Assembly (NCBI GenBank): GCA_039881145.1
Contig: JAYKKI010000008.1
Span: 31,416,501 to 31,480,500, forward strand
Reading direction: 5' to 3'
From: Druceiella hillmani
Taxonomy: Eukaryota > Arthropoda > Insecta > Lepidoptera > Hepialidae
Length of the DNA stretch: 64,000 nucleotides
In this document: piece after piece, positions 21,555 through 33,760 of the stretch
Layout of the letters: every line of letters begins with the position of its first letter
How positions within the stretch are numbered: position 1 is the stretch's first letter
The notes under the pieces: generated by a model
Database searches by the model: none
What the model was told of the DNA's origin: nothing
Seen by the model: the letters and a program-made list of their open reading frames with translations, nothing else
Position numbers and translations under genes: made by a program

Positions 21555-24330
21555 ATGTCTTACTGTGCAATTGCATCTTGTAAAAACTAAAACCATTCAC
21601 AAAACCTTACTAAAGGAGGTATTTTTTCCACAGATATAACGATTTTTAAAATTTATTTCGATGTGTGAAAATTAACCTGACATTTATTTTGATGCCACCG
21701 ATGTTCAACTATGATACATTGTAGGGCTGCACCACGTCATCTTAGGTGCGATTGTCGATATTTTTGCAACCAGATTAATGTATATCGGTGTAAAAATGTT
21801 TTATATTTCTTTGAGATTATCACAATGTCATGTTAAAGTTTAAGATATGTTTACCAATTTCTAAATGTATGCTCTGTGTTAAAAATTATTTATATGAGAC
21901 CTAGTCACTTTTTTTGTCCTATATTAGTAATGATTTAATTTTCTTTATTCTTAAATTATATTATTAAATAGTATTTATTCGAATTAATGGCTATTTTCAT
22001 TTTTATTTCATAAAATATTTCTTTTTAAATTTCCCAAAGGAAATGCTGTTAAAGAAAAAAGGATTGAAGCCACGGGTTGCGAAAATTGATTTCTAACAAA
22101 GTTAAGCACAATTTGTTCGGAACATTTTAAAGATGATGAAATAATTTTAATAAAACCGCAGAAAAGGTTTCTATATCCGGAAGCAATACCAATAATAAAT
22201 ATTTGGACATGTATTTAGGTGAGTGAGTTCGGAAAGTAGATGCCAAGTCAAAAAGGAGTGAGCATACTTATGAATTTAGTCACATTTTGTTTGAGGATAT
22301 TTTTAGGAACTCGTTTAAAAAAAAATTTATCCATCGTAAAAATTTCGACGAACTTTAATGTGAGCAGTTACACTATTAAAGAACATAGCATTAAAGTTTT
22401 TGCTTCACATAAGTTCAATCGCTTTTTTTGTTTTAAACGTACGTATTTTCCAAATCACTGTATAAAATATTAATAGTAATAGATATATGTATTTTTTTTT
22501 AAATTTTCAGCCTGAAGTGATTTTAAGTCAGCCATCACCTCAAAGAAGCTTGACACTAAACATCACCCAAGATTCGTTGTACTGCGTAAGCGAAAATTAC
22601 ATGCGATGATAAATTATAAGGAGAAATTAATTAAAGGACAGAGGTTTCAAATAAAATAACTTCAGGCATAAAATAGGTCATACAAAAGAAAAATTTAAAG
22701 AGTTGAAGATATTCTAAGGACATTTCAGGCAAAGCTCCGATACGAGGAGAATATATCATTTTAAAAAAAAATTCAAATACAGAAGTTAAAGACCTTACGT
22801 GTCGACAAATAATTAAAACTGAATCATGGCACATAATTACATCCAAATATTCGCCAACTTTAAGAATTTTAGCTTTATCATTTGCACTTTTATTCATTAA
22901 AAGCTTAACGATTATATTGGAGAAACATATGATTCCTGCCTTCCTCATCGTCGCACCGTAGCAAAATGGTACGAGTCTATTAACGGTAACGCATGTTTCA
23001 TTACAGAATCTTTGAAAATTTTAAAAAAATGTTTGGATGAAATGGCTATACGTCAATGATATTTAGATGCAGGGGAAAAAACAAAAGGAAATGATTTTTT
23101 AGCTGGAGCGAAAAGAGCTATGGTTTTTATTTAACAGCTATTAACAGTAATTGGAAAATTCCTGTAGGATATTTTCTTGTAGATGGTATAACAGGAGTGC
23201 AAAAATTAAACTTAGTTAAACAATGTTTAGAGCACCTGTACCAAACAATGTTTAGCACTCCCTCCATAAAAAAATCAAAATAATTTGAGAAATTGAATAG
23301 TATTCATGGACAGAAAATTTTCACTTAACCAATAAACTTCGTCGAATACACAATGACTTTCAAAATAAAAAAAATGAAAGTTAAGCTGGCTAGTCAGTTA
23401 TTCAGCAATAGTATAAGCTGGTAACCTTTTATTTTTCAAAAATTTATTGAAACTCCCACAATTTCAGGGTACTCCAGCCGCTGCTAATTTTTTGCAGATA
23501 ATAATCTTTTTGACTTATTTAATTCAAAAAGTATCTGTAGATTTGGTTTTAAGAAATCGCTATGTGGCGAAAATTATAATATCATATTGCCTTCCTTGGA
23601 AGAAAGTATTGCATATTTGAAACCCTAGAAAATTTAGTTTTTTTTTGGGTTTCATAAGTTATATTGATACACTGAAACATTTTTATTCACGAGGAAGTTA
23701 CTTACGTATTTGCCATTATACAAATGCAGTCAAGATATCCTCAAATTGTTATTTTGTAACATGTGTTCACATGGTGGCTCAAATAATAACCGGTGGGGTT
23801 ATTATTTGAGCCACCATGAGACAATTCAAGTCAATATATGAAAAACTTCTGACACATATACGTTTACAGGGGACCAAAAATGGTAACTGTGCGTCACGAG
23901 AAGAAATTCCTATTTTGCATTTTTCTTCCGCCGTTGAATGTATTGGGAATACCACTACCCGATTAGACAATTTTGAAGAAAATGAAGAGAGTTTTGAAGA
24001 AGCAATTGAAACAGAAATGATCAATGACTATTCAGAATTCAGTTGCCAATTTATAACTTATATCTCTGGATTTGTTGTGCCTATTTTAATCAGAAAAATT
24101 CTTTGCGACACTTGTGTATGTGCATTATTAACTCGATAACAAACTCAAGAACACAGTTTTAAAGTCGCAAAAAATAAAGGTGGCTTATTATATACATCTC
24201 AAAATATTATCATTATATGTAAACACACAAAACAAATAATAAAAGAAAGAATAAACACTTTCAACAAAAGAAAAGTCATTCTAGAAGTTTTAAGATATTT
24301 TGTAGGTACGAACATATAATGCTTAGTATT
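21555..24330 (+). pseudogene. Decayed P-element/THAP9-type transposase
   Basis: Fragments of a P-superfamily DNA transposase are readable in order across about 2.8 kb, broken by stops and frameshifts. From 21555, MSYCAIASCKN supplies the CX4C half of a THAP C2CH zinc finger. After a likely intron or insertion, 22028-22200 gives FPKGNAVKEKR, then ICSEHFKDDE (the CX2H half, Cys at 22114, His at 22123) and YPEAIP, the usual end of a THAP domain. From 22940, LPHRRTVAKWYESINGNACF runs 39 codons to a stop. Next come YLDAGEKTKG (a possible catalytic Asp), then from 23137 AINSNWKIPVGYFLVDG in another frame. Further on are KLASQLFSNSISW, LFDLFNSKS and, at 23816-24139, an open 107-codon block with EKLLTHIRLQGTKNGNCASR and YISGFV, the typical P-transposase C-terminus; KNKGGLLYTSQN follows. 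THAP domains bind transposon ends and the RNase H-like core cuts and joins DNA. It cannot be functional here. Terminal inverted repeats and target duplication were not found. Confidence 0.9.
23770..23818. repeat. Perfect 22-bp inverted repeat inside the P-element relic
   Basis: Arm 23770-23791 (CATGGTGGCTCAAATAATAA and two more) is the exact reverse complement of 23797-23818, with loop GGTGG. The left arm encodes the conserved GGSNNN motif of P transposases and coding resumes straight after the right arm (RQFKSIYEKLL). The right arm is therefore probably an inserted inverted copy of the left arm that broke the reading frame. Confidence 0.9.
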
Positions 24331-24472
24331 CAATTCCATCAATATTACTCAACAGTTCATATTACTAACTTAATTAAAGCGATAATGGAAAAGTATATGG
24401 ACATCATAACAAAAAATACATAACATAAAAAATATAAAAAATTAAGCGAACGACAATTACTTAATAAATATA

Positions 24473-24477
<5 letters not shown>

Positions 24478-24529
<52 letters not shown>
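24478..24529. repeat. (TA)n microsatellite
   Basis: About 52 bp of uninterrupted TA dinucleotides, ending in ACACG. It lies about 150 bp beyond the last recognisable P-transposase block. Confidence 0.97.
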
Positions 24530-24532
<3 letters not shown>

Positions 24533-25359
24533 GTTTATGTTCGCATGCAGTTCCGGGTATCAGTCATTTCTATTTTACTGTATTTCCTTCATATAGTTAT
24601 TATATTCTGTTTATTCAATTTATCAGGTATTAATTACTAAGTAATTTAAAATATAAAAAAGTTGTTTATTTAATAAATAATAAATGTATGCATGCTATGA
24701 TGAACATGGAATATTTCAAAATAATGTAAAATTTTATATATATTATTAAGCGTAATTTGGAAAAATCCAAGAATATGTAAATGTATCTTGAAAAAAAAAA
24801 GATTTCTTGAAAACTACTTTCTTAATCTTGTCATTATAAATTGAAACTATCGTAATAAATTTGTTTCTTAGACTTTAGACATTGAAATTATTATATAACT
24901 TTTTTTTTAAATTTAGACATTTGGCAATTGTAATAAATTATGTCAATAAACTTTTATTTCATTTATTTTTATTTTTATGGCTACATTCGTACTTTAGATC
25001 ACGCGGGTGTCTCTTCAGGTCATCCCTATCATTTTATTAAACATAGTGGTTTTGATTGTTTACCAGGACCATCGCGCGTTTTATCGTCTAATTTCTATTC
25101 AATAAACTGAATAAGCAGTTGCTTGCACGTTAGGGAAATGTAGATCCGTGCAACATTAATAGAGAGCGCAAACGTTTTGTTAAATAAATAGTGAAAGTTT
25201 TAATTATAATGCTCTGAAAGCGACGAAACCCTATTAGCAAATTCTCGTGGTTCCATTAGTTAGTTGGGTATATGCTATATATGTAGATAATAATTAATAA
25301 ATTTTAAGGAGGCACGTCAACATCACAGTTTCGTACAATTTATATTTTCTTGAAAAAAG
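24530..25359. other. AT-rich spacer
   Basis: No gene or RNA recognised. 24985-25085 is slightly less AT-rich (GATCACGCGGGTGTCTCTTC), too short to interpret. Confidence 0.45.
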
Positions 25360-25720
25360 ATTTAAATACAGCGGCTAATTTTTATTGTTGCTTTATGTCG
25401 ATATCGCGGTGAGCGGTCGTTAAACATGTGAACAACACTAACATTTTAGAGTTTTGCTTGAGAGCAGGATAAAATTATGCGAAATAGCGTGTGAAAACGA
25501 GAACGAATTTAACACTCCATGATGGTTTCGAACACGGGTGGGGTCATGCGCCTTGTAATTGGCCCGTTTAATATTCATTTATTTTAAACTGGCGACACAG
25601 GTTTTCACACAGTTCGGCAAATGTACCACTTCTATTTGTTTTATGTTCTGTGGACCTATCGACACGGCTGAACGACTTATCTCTCAAGTCCCACGTTTTC
25701 TCCACTCTACACTTCATAAA
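25360..25720. promoter_or_regulatory. GC-raised island 6 (candidate regulatory element)
   Basis: Moderately raised GC with CpG and homeodomain-type words (GTTTAATATTCATTTATTTT near 25565-25585, CTTGTAATTGGCCC near 25550-25565). No open frame or repeat similarity. Assigned by composition only. Confidence 0.25.
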
Positions 25721-26219
25721 TCGCAATCTTAATTACGTCATACAAGAGTTAAATATGACACAGTTAATGCGATAAGAGTAAATAAGTAAAAACAGGTAAT
25801 TACTAACGTTTAATCCATTTCAAAAATAAATTAGGGTGTGAAAACCTAGATTGAATTTAAACGAAAATAGCAAATAATTTTAAACATAGTGCACTACGAC
25901 TAATATCACAAGTGGAAAATCATCGCTAATTGCACATAGTAAATAGAACGAATTAAATTGCAGTTAAAAATTCTGTTATCCATGTCTTACTCCCTCGATT
26001 TTTCAAATGCTTAATCTTTCAATCAAATTAATTATATAATTATATGTATTTATGCAAATAAAATAATAACAACAACCCAATGAAGTCCATATATCTAATC
26101 CAGAATCTTTTCTTATTACACATTAAATATAAATATTATGAAACATGCATAAACATTAATACAACAATAATATGCGATTGTTAGACAAGTTAAAAGTCTA
26201 AAAGTTTCATAATGCGGTT

Positions 26220-26320
26220 GCCTTTTCCCACTTGGCATGTTATTAGTGTTGCTCGCTCCCAGGGCGGACACGTCGAGTTGGGCGGGCGGTCTCTGTTCAC
26301 TTTAAACCTGGAGTTATAAC
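26220..26320. promoter_or_regulatory. GC-raised island 7 (short)
   Basis: About 100 bp including TCCCAGGGCGGACACGTCG and GTTGGGCGGGCGGTCTC in AT-rich flanks. GGGCGG words resemble Sp/KLF-type sites. Too short for more. Confidence 0.25.
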
Positions 26321-26955
26321 AGAATGTTTAAAATGGCTTATTTTGATACTTAGTTTCTTTCTTTAAGTTGTGTTGAAAATTGTAAACCTTGTAACATCTG
26401 AATATATACTTTTAATAAAACTAAATGACGATGATGAAAGTGGAACTTTAAAATTTTCATTCCATTAAATTGTGACAATTTACATTTGATTTAAATAACT
26501 TTACGTGAAATACCATCACACTGTCTTGGAAGTGTGTAAGTGGCTATGATAACAAATTAAACTGGTCATTCTACACTTGTACACTTGTATGTGCCAGTAT
26601 GCAATTCTTCATTTTTGCTCTATATAAGGTACTTATTCTTTTCGGCAGACATTATATTCCTTTTTGACGTCTCTTCAATTTAATTATTAATTTACTTAAC
26701 GACCTCAAACTCCAACCTTCCACAACCATCTCTTGCTTATACATATTTTTCTCAACACTACTCCATACTCCCAAGTGCTCCAAGCGCCTGATAATAGTTT
26801 TCTTATTTTCTAAAATTCTCTTTCATACATCCTTTATAATAATCCTTTATAATATATACTTTTCGAACATGATACATATAATTATGTTAATATTACTACT
26901 ACCACTTTGATTTAATTCCGTGTGTAAGAAATTTAATTAATAAACCCTACATTTT

Positions 26956-27155
26956 GTCGTCGCCGTTGTGTGTTAGACTAATCACAAGCCATACAGCCTT
27001 TGACGAGGTGGCACATCGCGGGAACCCGGGGCCAATTCCCGGCAGCTCGTCGAGCTGGGCTGAACTGGTGTTCTGGTTCACTTTGAGAGATTGCTCTCGT
27101 AGCAATAAACCCACCATATGTATAAATTAGATACATTAAAGTAGGTAAATAAATG
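26956..27155 (+). mobile_element. tRNA-derived SINE, copy 2
   Basis: Shares the block order of 10128-10340: GTCGCCGTTGTGTG, AATCACAAGCCATAC, CGCGGGAACCCGG, CTGAACTGGTGTTCTGG, TTGCTCTCGTAGCAATAA, and AGATACATTAAAGTAG with an A-rich end. It carries about 17 extra bases around CTTTGACGAGGTGGCAC. The B box is damaged to GGGGCCAATTCCC. Polymerase III promotion is therefore probably lost. An older copy than copy 1. Confidence 0.9.
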
Positions 27156-27939
27156 TTACGCCACCCAACTTTCGCGAATTTCAGTTATTCTTGACAACAA
27201 AGACTAAATAAAAATGTTAATTAAGCAAAGTTTTTATAAATTTTTGATATATTTATTTACAAATCCTTGGACATATTTGTCCTATAAGGTCAAGGTATAT
27301 TTGTATTTTGTTTACTTAAATTTAGTACGATTATTATAAAGATATATAAAATATATCTACATTTATGTTCATAAATATGGTATTTCTCTTTCTAGGTAAG
27401 CAGTAATCCAAAAAAAAATTATAGTTTAAAAAACTAAAAAATTCGCTTTTATAGTAACATGAGCTAAAGAATAATCTTTAAATGTAAAAGATTTTATGAA
27501 AGATTTCGATTAAGAGCGGAAAATGTCTCACAACTTGGTATGACTTAATTTTTTAAATAGGCTTCAAGCCTGTAATAATAAAGAGATTGACACAAAATTA
27601 AACTTAACGCAAAAAAGCGTGTGGTGCTCTCGACTTACATTTTCATAATGACTCTACCTTTACAAAAATTAGCGATACACAATTTACCACTTTTGTTAAG
27701 AACTACAACTGATGACTGGCAAATATTTCATGCGATTGTGTTCTATAATTACCGGATTTTGTCGTTTGTATTTTTTTATTCTAATCTATTCAAAATTAAA
27801 TTCATGCTATTTACAGTCATTCCACAAACGAATTAGTAATTGTATAAAAATGTATGTGGAAGTTTTAAATTTCACGAGTATTATTACGCTCAAGGGATTT
27901 AAAATCAATTTTAATGGAAATAGAACAAGGAAAAGTCGT
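27156..27939. other. AT-rich spacer
   Basis: Overlapping frames 27621-27836 and 27712-27957 are in different phases of the same DNA and have no recognised domain; both appear to be chance. Confidence 0.5.
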
Positions 27940-28215
27940 ATGCCACCGCAGCCGTAGCAAGGCGGGCGGGGCTCGTAGGCTATCGCCATGGTTACGGCGC
28001 ACTGCCGGTGACAGGTATTTATGGGGAAACGACCTCATTGTTTTGTAATATATAATATTAATAAGCATGCGGCGTGAAGACTGACTGTCGCGTTGGGAAA
28101 TTGAATTTGTTTTTAGTGTGCCGTGGACGGTGCGCAAGTGGTTTTACTTGCGAGTTGAGCGTGGTTATGAATTTCAGCGGATACTCGATTCACGCAGATC
28201 ACGCATATTGCCAAT
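27940..28215. promoter_or_regulatory. GC-raised island 8 with X-box-like site
   Basis: CpG-rich in two parts (27945-28020 and 28065-28200). ATCGCCATGGTTAC at 27982-27995 fits an RFX X-box (reverse complement GTAACC AT GGCGAT). A cluster of overlapping short frames on both strands has no domain. It could be a promoter, an enhancer, or a non-coding exon. Confidence 0.35.
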
Positions 28216-28374
28216 TTTATAAAATAAATATATATCTCCTTATAACACAAACTTAGCTTCTTCAACTGTAGCAATTTTCTATCCTTCAAGTTAGATTACG
28301 CTGAAACCAAAACTAATTTACAACCACCCCTATACAAATATAAACATTGGTTAGCTTAAAGTCATGGAACAAAG

Positions 28375-28454
28375 TGTGTCACCATCTGTACTAGATTAGT
28401 CCGTACTATATTGTGTCACCATCCGTACTAGGGTCACCATCCGTACTACATTGC
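28375..28454 (+). repeat. Irregular short repeats of CACCATCCGTACTA
   Basis: Three to four diverged copies: GTCACCATCTGTACTAGA, GTCCGTACTATATT, GTCACCATCCGTACTAG, GTCACCATCCGTACTAC. Spacing is irregular, so this is a small degenerate minisatellite. Confidence 0.8.
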
Positions 28455-28976
28455 ATAGTATCGTACTATATTTCGATCGATTTTATTATAAATCACTGGG
28501 AAAAAATATAGCACGTAAGACAGTTTACGCAACGTTAATTAATTTGTATAATCACTCGTGACAAGCGGCAATTGTTTACAGAAATAAATGCTCTGTTTCG
28601 TCCAATATTTCAAAGATTATTTCCTTCTTCCTCTCCGTTTCCGCGACATCCGCAAAAAAAAATTCAGTGGTGAGTTTAAAATTGGGAACAGAAAGTAATA
28701 AATCTGCTATGAAGTTAATAAAACAAGAAATGTTAGTTTATATTGATTTTAATTTGGAGTGTTAAAAGAACGAGATGCTAATATAAAACATATATGCGAT
28801 ATTTAGTTAGAAAGAACTTATTAAATAGATTTTAAACATTTTTCATTATTTCAGTAAACTTAATATATTTGATTAATTTTATCTTAGTTATGATGTTTAA
28901 TCTAATTTACTTGTTCACTGTACCCTAATAGCATAAAACTCAGACAATAAATCTGTAGAAAACAAAAACTGGGTGT

Positions 28977-28997
28977 GGCTGTGTCATGGACACAGCC
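28977..28997. repeat. Short perfect hairpin
   Basis: GGCTGTGTC, loop ATG, GACACAGCC. Nine-base arms, GC-rich compared with its surroundings. Confidence 0.75.
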
Positions 28998-29316
28998 GTG
29001 TGTTGTACGTGAATACGTCTATGTAACGGGTTACATTTTTTAAATAAAATATTTTTATTTTTGTATTTAGGATAAAAGCAAGGAAACAAATAATTATTGT
29101 GTTACAATAGCATATAGGCCGACATTATATAGTTTTGATAATATTTTTTTATTCTAACACCTTATTATATTCACTGTCACTACTTTAATCTAATGTTTTA
29201 TCTACAATCGATAGATTTTGATGACATCTGACGATTAAAAGTTAAACGAACATCTTAGCATTTCCGAATCAAAAGTTATACTAATTACAAATCTCGGTAC
29301 GAAGCAAAATAACCTC

Positions 29317-29373
29317 AAAATGGCGGCGCTTCCCCCTCCACTGCACGCGATGTATCACTGTTCTCGCTTATCG
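29317..29373 (+). promoter_or_regulatory. YY1/Pho-like AAAATGGCGGC motif
   Basis: AAAATGGCGGC at 29317-29327 is the strong YY1 (insect Pho) word, which in animals is often found just downstream of a transcription start and overlapping the ATG. Here that ATG opens an 18-codon frame (MAALPPPLHAMYHCSRLS). This is suggestive of a transcription start but there is no gene after it that I can recognise. Confidence 0.25.
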
Positions 29374-29379
29374 TAATAA

Positions 29380-31027
<1,648 letters not shown>

Positions 31028-31033
31028 TGATAA

Positions 31034-31102
31034 TCTATATACATTTACTTATTGCTTTATTTACTTACAGGATTTATATATCTATATACATTTACTTATT
31101 GC
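31034..31102 (+). repeat. 22-bp direct duplication
   Basis: TCTATATACATTTACTTATT plus GC occurs at 31034-31055 and again at 31081-31102, 47 bp apart, next to the microsatellite. Confidence 0.85.
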
Positions 31103-31502
31103 ATCATTATCTTATTCATATATTTCATGGAAATACGTAATACTGTACTGGATAAAATTAATTTATAAATTAAAAAAAAATGTTATACAAACTAACGATC
31201 TTTCGTTATTTCTAATAATAACAATTTAAATATATTTTTGAAAAAGAAATTAATTCTCAAATCAAATATACGAATAATAATTAGAAAAGAAATCATTTAA
31301 TATAAATTCATTATAAAATCATATCGACCATTTGAAAATAATATAAAATTGCAAATACTACATAGAGACATAAAAACAAAGGCTAATGTAAATACAATGT
31401 TTCATTCAAATAGAAAATCATGTACATTGTGGCACGCCTTGCTTTGCTTCCATATCTTTACAAATCATTTAAAGTTATTTATAGAGTATATATGTGCAAT
31501 AC

Positions 31503-31574
31503 GTATATACATCTTAGTAGAAACGACACTTATATACATCTTAGTAGAAACGACAATTATATACATCTTAGTAT
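31503..31574 (+). repeat. 27-bp tandem repeat, about 2.7 copies
   Basis: Units containing TATACATCTTAGTAGAAACG with period about 27. The open frame running through (31349-31621) contains ETTLIYILV-type repetition produced by this repeat and is not a credible gene. Confidence 0.9.
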
Positions 31575-31639
31575 GTATACATTTGACAGTAAGTAAAGAG
31601 ACCCGATTCTTTACACAATGAAATTATTTTTCACCAAGA

Positions 31640-32070
31640 CGCCGGTCCCGTTACTCCTGTATCTTGGTCGCGCAAACTTCTCAAGCTAATCTCTCTCCCA
31701 TCATTCACGCACATTCAGCTTGAAGATATTGAAAGCTTGCCGTTCAGTTATTAATTAGTCCATTTACAAAGCCCCGAGCCCGAGTCAGGTGCCAATTGCA
31801 CATTCCATTCAACCCGAGTGAGGTCGTCTATAGCATATATTGTGGGTGCCCTACCTCAATGGGCGGCCGCCGCTTCAATGCGATGATGGATACGGGCGCT
31901 GTCCCTGGTCTACGTGAGTAACGACTGTCGGGTCCGAGCTAGACTTCAAATGGTTAATGAGGACTTCGCCGAGTCTGATTGATGTGTTGGAATAGTCAGT
32001 TGGCTCAGTGCATTATTGCAGTTCTATTAATGGCCAAATTTAACGGTGTTTATGAAAGAGATCTGTGTAT
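31640..32070. promoter_or_regulatory. GC-raised island 9 (candidate regulatory element, large)
   Basis: About 430 bp near 50% GC with CpGs, the longest island. It includes an Antp-class homeodomain word TTAATTAG at 31751-31758, GAGA-like CTCTCTCCC near 31691-31699, a CCAATTGC word near 31792-31799, and a GGGCGGCCGCCGC core near 31861-31873. No open frame and no similarity to repeats in the window. The best of the candidate enhancers by length and complexity; conservation is untested. Confidence 0.4.
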
Positions 32071-32099
32071 ATTAGCGTACGTGATAATCATATACTAAC

Positions 32100-32159
32100 G
32101 GCAAATATTGAGGTATAATACCTCTCTATGGCAAATATTGAGATATGATACCTCTCTAT
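32100..32159 (+). repeat. 30-bp tandem duplication
   Basis: GGCAAATATTGAGGTATAAT plus ACCTCTCTAT, twice in tandem with two differences. Each unit contains GAGGTATAATACCTC, a small palindrome. Confidence 0.92.
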
Positions 32160-32569
32160 GATTATCAAATATTAACACGTAATTCCAAAGCAAATAAATT
32201 TGTTAGATAAAGGACGTTCATCTGGGTATTAAAATTTAGATCTGGAAATTTAGGAAACTGTAAATACCGATCCCAACCTCGGATCAGGATTTATCGGGGT
32301 TAAGATTATGACGATGACAGCTTCGAACGGTTGGAAACCACCCCGCCCTATATCTTCGAAATCAGATGATTAAAACGTAAAATATTAAAACCTTAACTAA
32401 ATGTGATTAACACTTTAAACTCAATGTATACATACTAAGCCATGCAGGGTGTTAACGACCATATCTACAATGAATACTAAACGATACGAATAACGACCAT
32501 ATCAACTCTGACTGCACGAGTATAAACTCTGATGAACTTATAAAATTTCTAAATTGAAATTTTATAGGT

Positions 32570-32905
32570 TTTAGGGTTTCGTACCTCAAAGGAAAAAAAG
32601 AACCCTTACGAAATCACTTCGTTATCCGTCTATCGGTCTGTCAAGGCCTTTTTTTCTCAGGAACGCGTAGAGTTATCAATTGAAATTAATTTCAAGTACT
32701 AATAGCTACGGTGCCTTGGAACTGTAAAAAATGACCGTAAGCTTCTAAGTCAATGCAATGGAGAAAAACCCCAAAAATACGGCCATTTATGCCGCCTATT
32801 TTGATATTCGCATATAAATCAAAACCTATAGGGTACTTCCAGTTGACAGAAACTGTTTCATTCAGTGTATCTGAGACATTTTCACAGTGCAATAATATTT
32901 TACTT
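32570..32905 (+). mobile_element. Dispersed GGTTCCGTACC-type repeat, plus orientation
   Basis: Starts TTAGGGTTTCGTACCTCAAA, continues AGAACCCTTACGAAATCAC, a degenerate GTCTATCGGTCTGTC run, CTCAGGAACGCGTAGAG, then CTAAGTCAATGCAATGG and AAAACCTATAGGGTACTTCC. The same blocks occur in reverse orientation at 63375-63708. I recognise this as a very common lepidopteran interspersed repeat (from memory); its class is not assigned here. A 72-codon minus frame inside is incidental. Confidence 0.75.
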
Positions 32906-32959
32906 TTCAAACCGCGTTAAATGTTTATTAGTAAAATATCACTAAAGTCAGTACTCGTT

Positions 32960-33065
32960 TAAACAGGGGAGAGTAGCCAAAGGTGCTGTCTGCAGGCGCG
33001 TAGGTGGACAGCGAGCGCTCTCTTCATTCTCTGCCAGAGACCAATTCGGCTGTGGAACACACTAA
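32960..33065. promoter_or_regulatory. Short GC-raised stretch
   Basis: About 105 bp including GCTGTCTGCAGGCGCG and ACAGCGAGCGCTCTC. Next to the dispersed repeat and possibly part of another element. Function unknown. Confidence 0.2.
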
Positions 33066-33704
33066 ATTGGTTAGTACATATATGAGTATAACATACAAGT
33101 TATCTATGACACATACATATGTGCGGTTTCCAAACTTTTAATATGTAGCATTGTCTAATAAGACAGTTCTGATTATAAGTTTCGATTGACTTGCATGTAA
33201 CTAATAGACCGAGGTACATTCACAATCAAATCCTAAATTTATTGGCTAACAGAAACCAAATAGAGTTAAAGAGATCTCGCTAGTTTTTATGGCCAAAAGA
33301 CTCCTTATTAAAGACTCCTTTAAACTACTGTATTCCTTCGCTATGGTAATTCATTTAAGTATTTAAAACAATTACAATTAAAACTCCTCCCATTAACTGG
33401 CCAAGAGGGGGAATTTTTTAATATTTATTATTTTAACCGTGTTGCAAAATGTGGTCTCAATACCGAAAAAGATTGTATGGCAGCGGAAAGAACCAAGAAT
33501 TTTAAATAATCCCTGGGTCAATCTGTGATAAAACAAAACTTTGTATTTTAACATCTTAGCCATTATAAAAGAATGAAATTTTGTGATTTAGTTCAGTGTA
33601 TGAAATTATCCAGGCATAAAAATTTAAGGTTTTTCAAAAAAAGGCTCAAAAAGTCAAAAATAAATAGGCTTTCGGTTAAATATTTTACTACTGTCCTCGC
33701 TGGA

Positions 33705-33760
33705 ACAGGGGTACCTAGTAGGTGTACCAGCTTTAGCAGGGGTACCTAGTAGGTGTACCA
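33705..33760 (+). repeat. Short direct duplication around GGGGTACCTAGTAGGTGTACC
   Basis: Two copies with period about 30, separated by AGCTTT. Each copy contains GGTACCTAGTAGGTGTACC, itself an imperfect palindrome. Confidence 0.9.

Noticed and set aside
22631..22948. 105-codon minus-strand frame as a gene
   Set aside because: Antisense shadow of the P-transposase relic, whose plus-strand reading is recognisable.
23779..24024. 81-codon minus-strand frame as a gene
   Set aside because: Antisense to the conserved C-terminal block of the P-transposase relic.
31349..31621. 90-codon frame as a membrane protein
   Set aside because: The hydrophobic repetition comes from a 27-bp tandem repeat.
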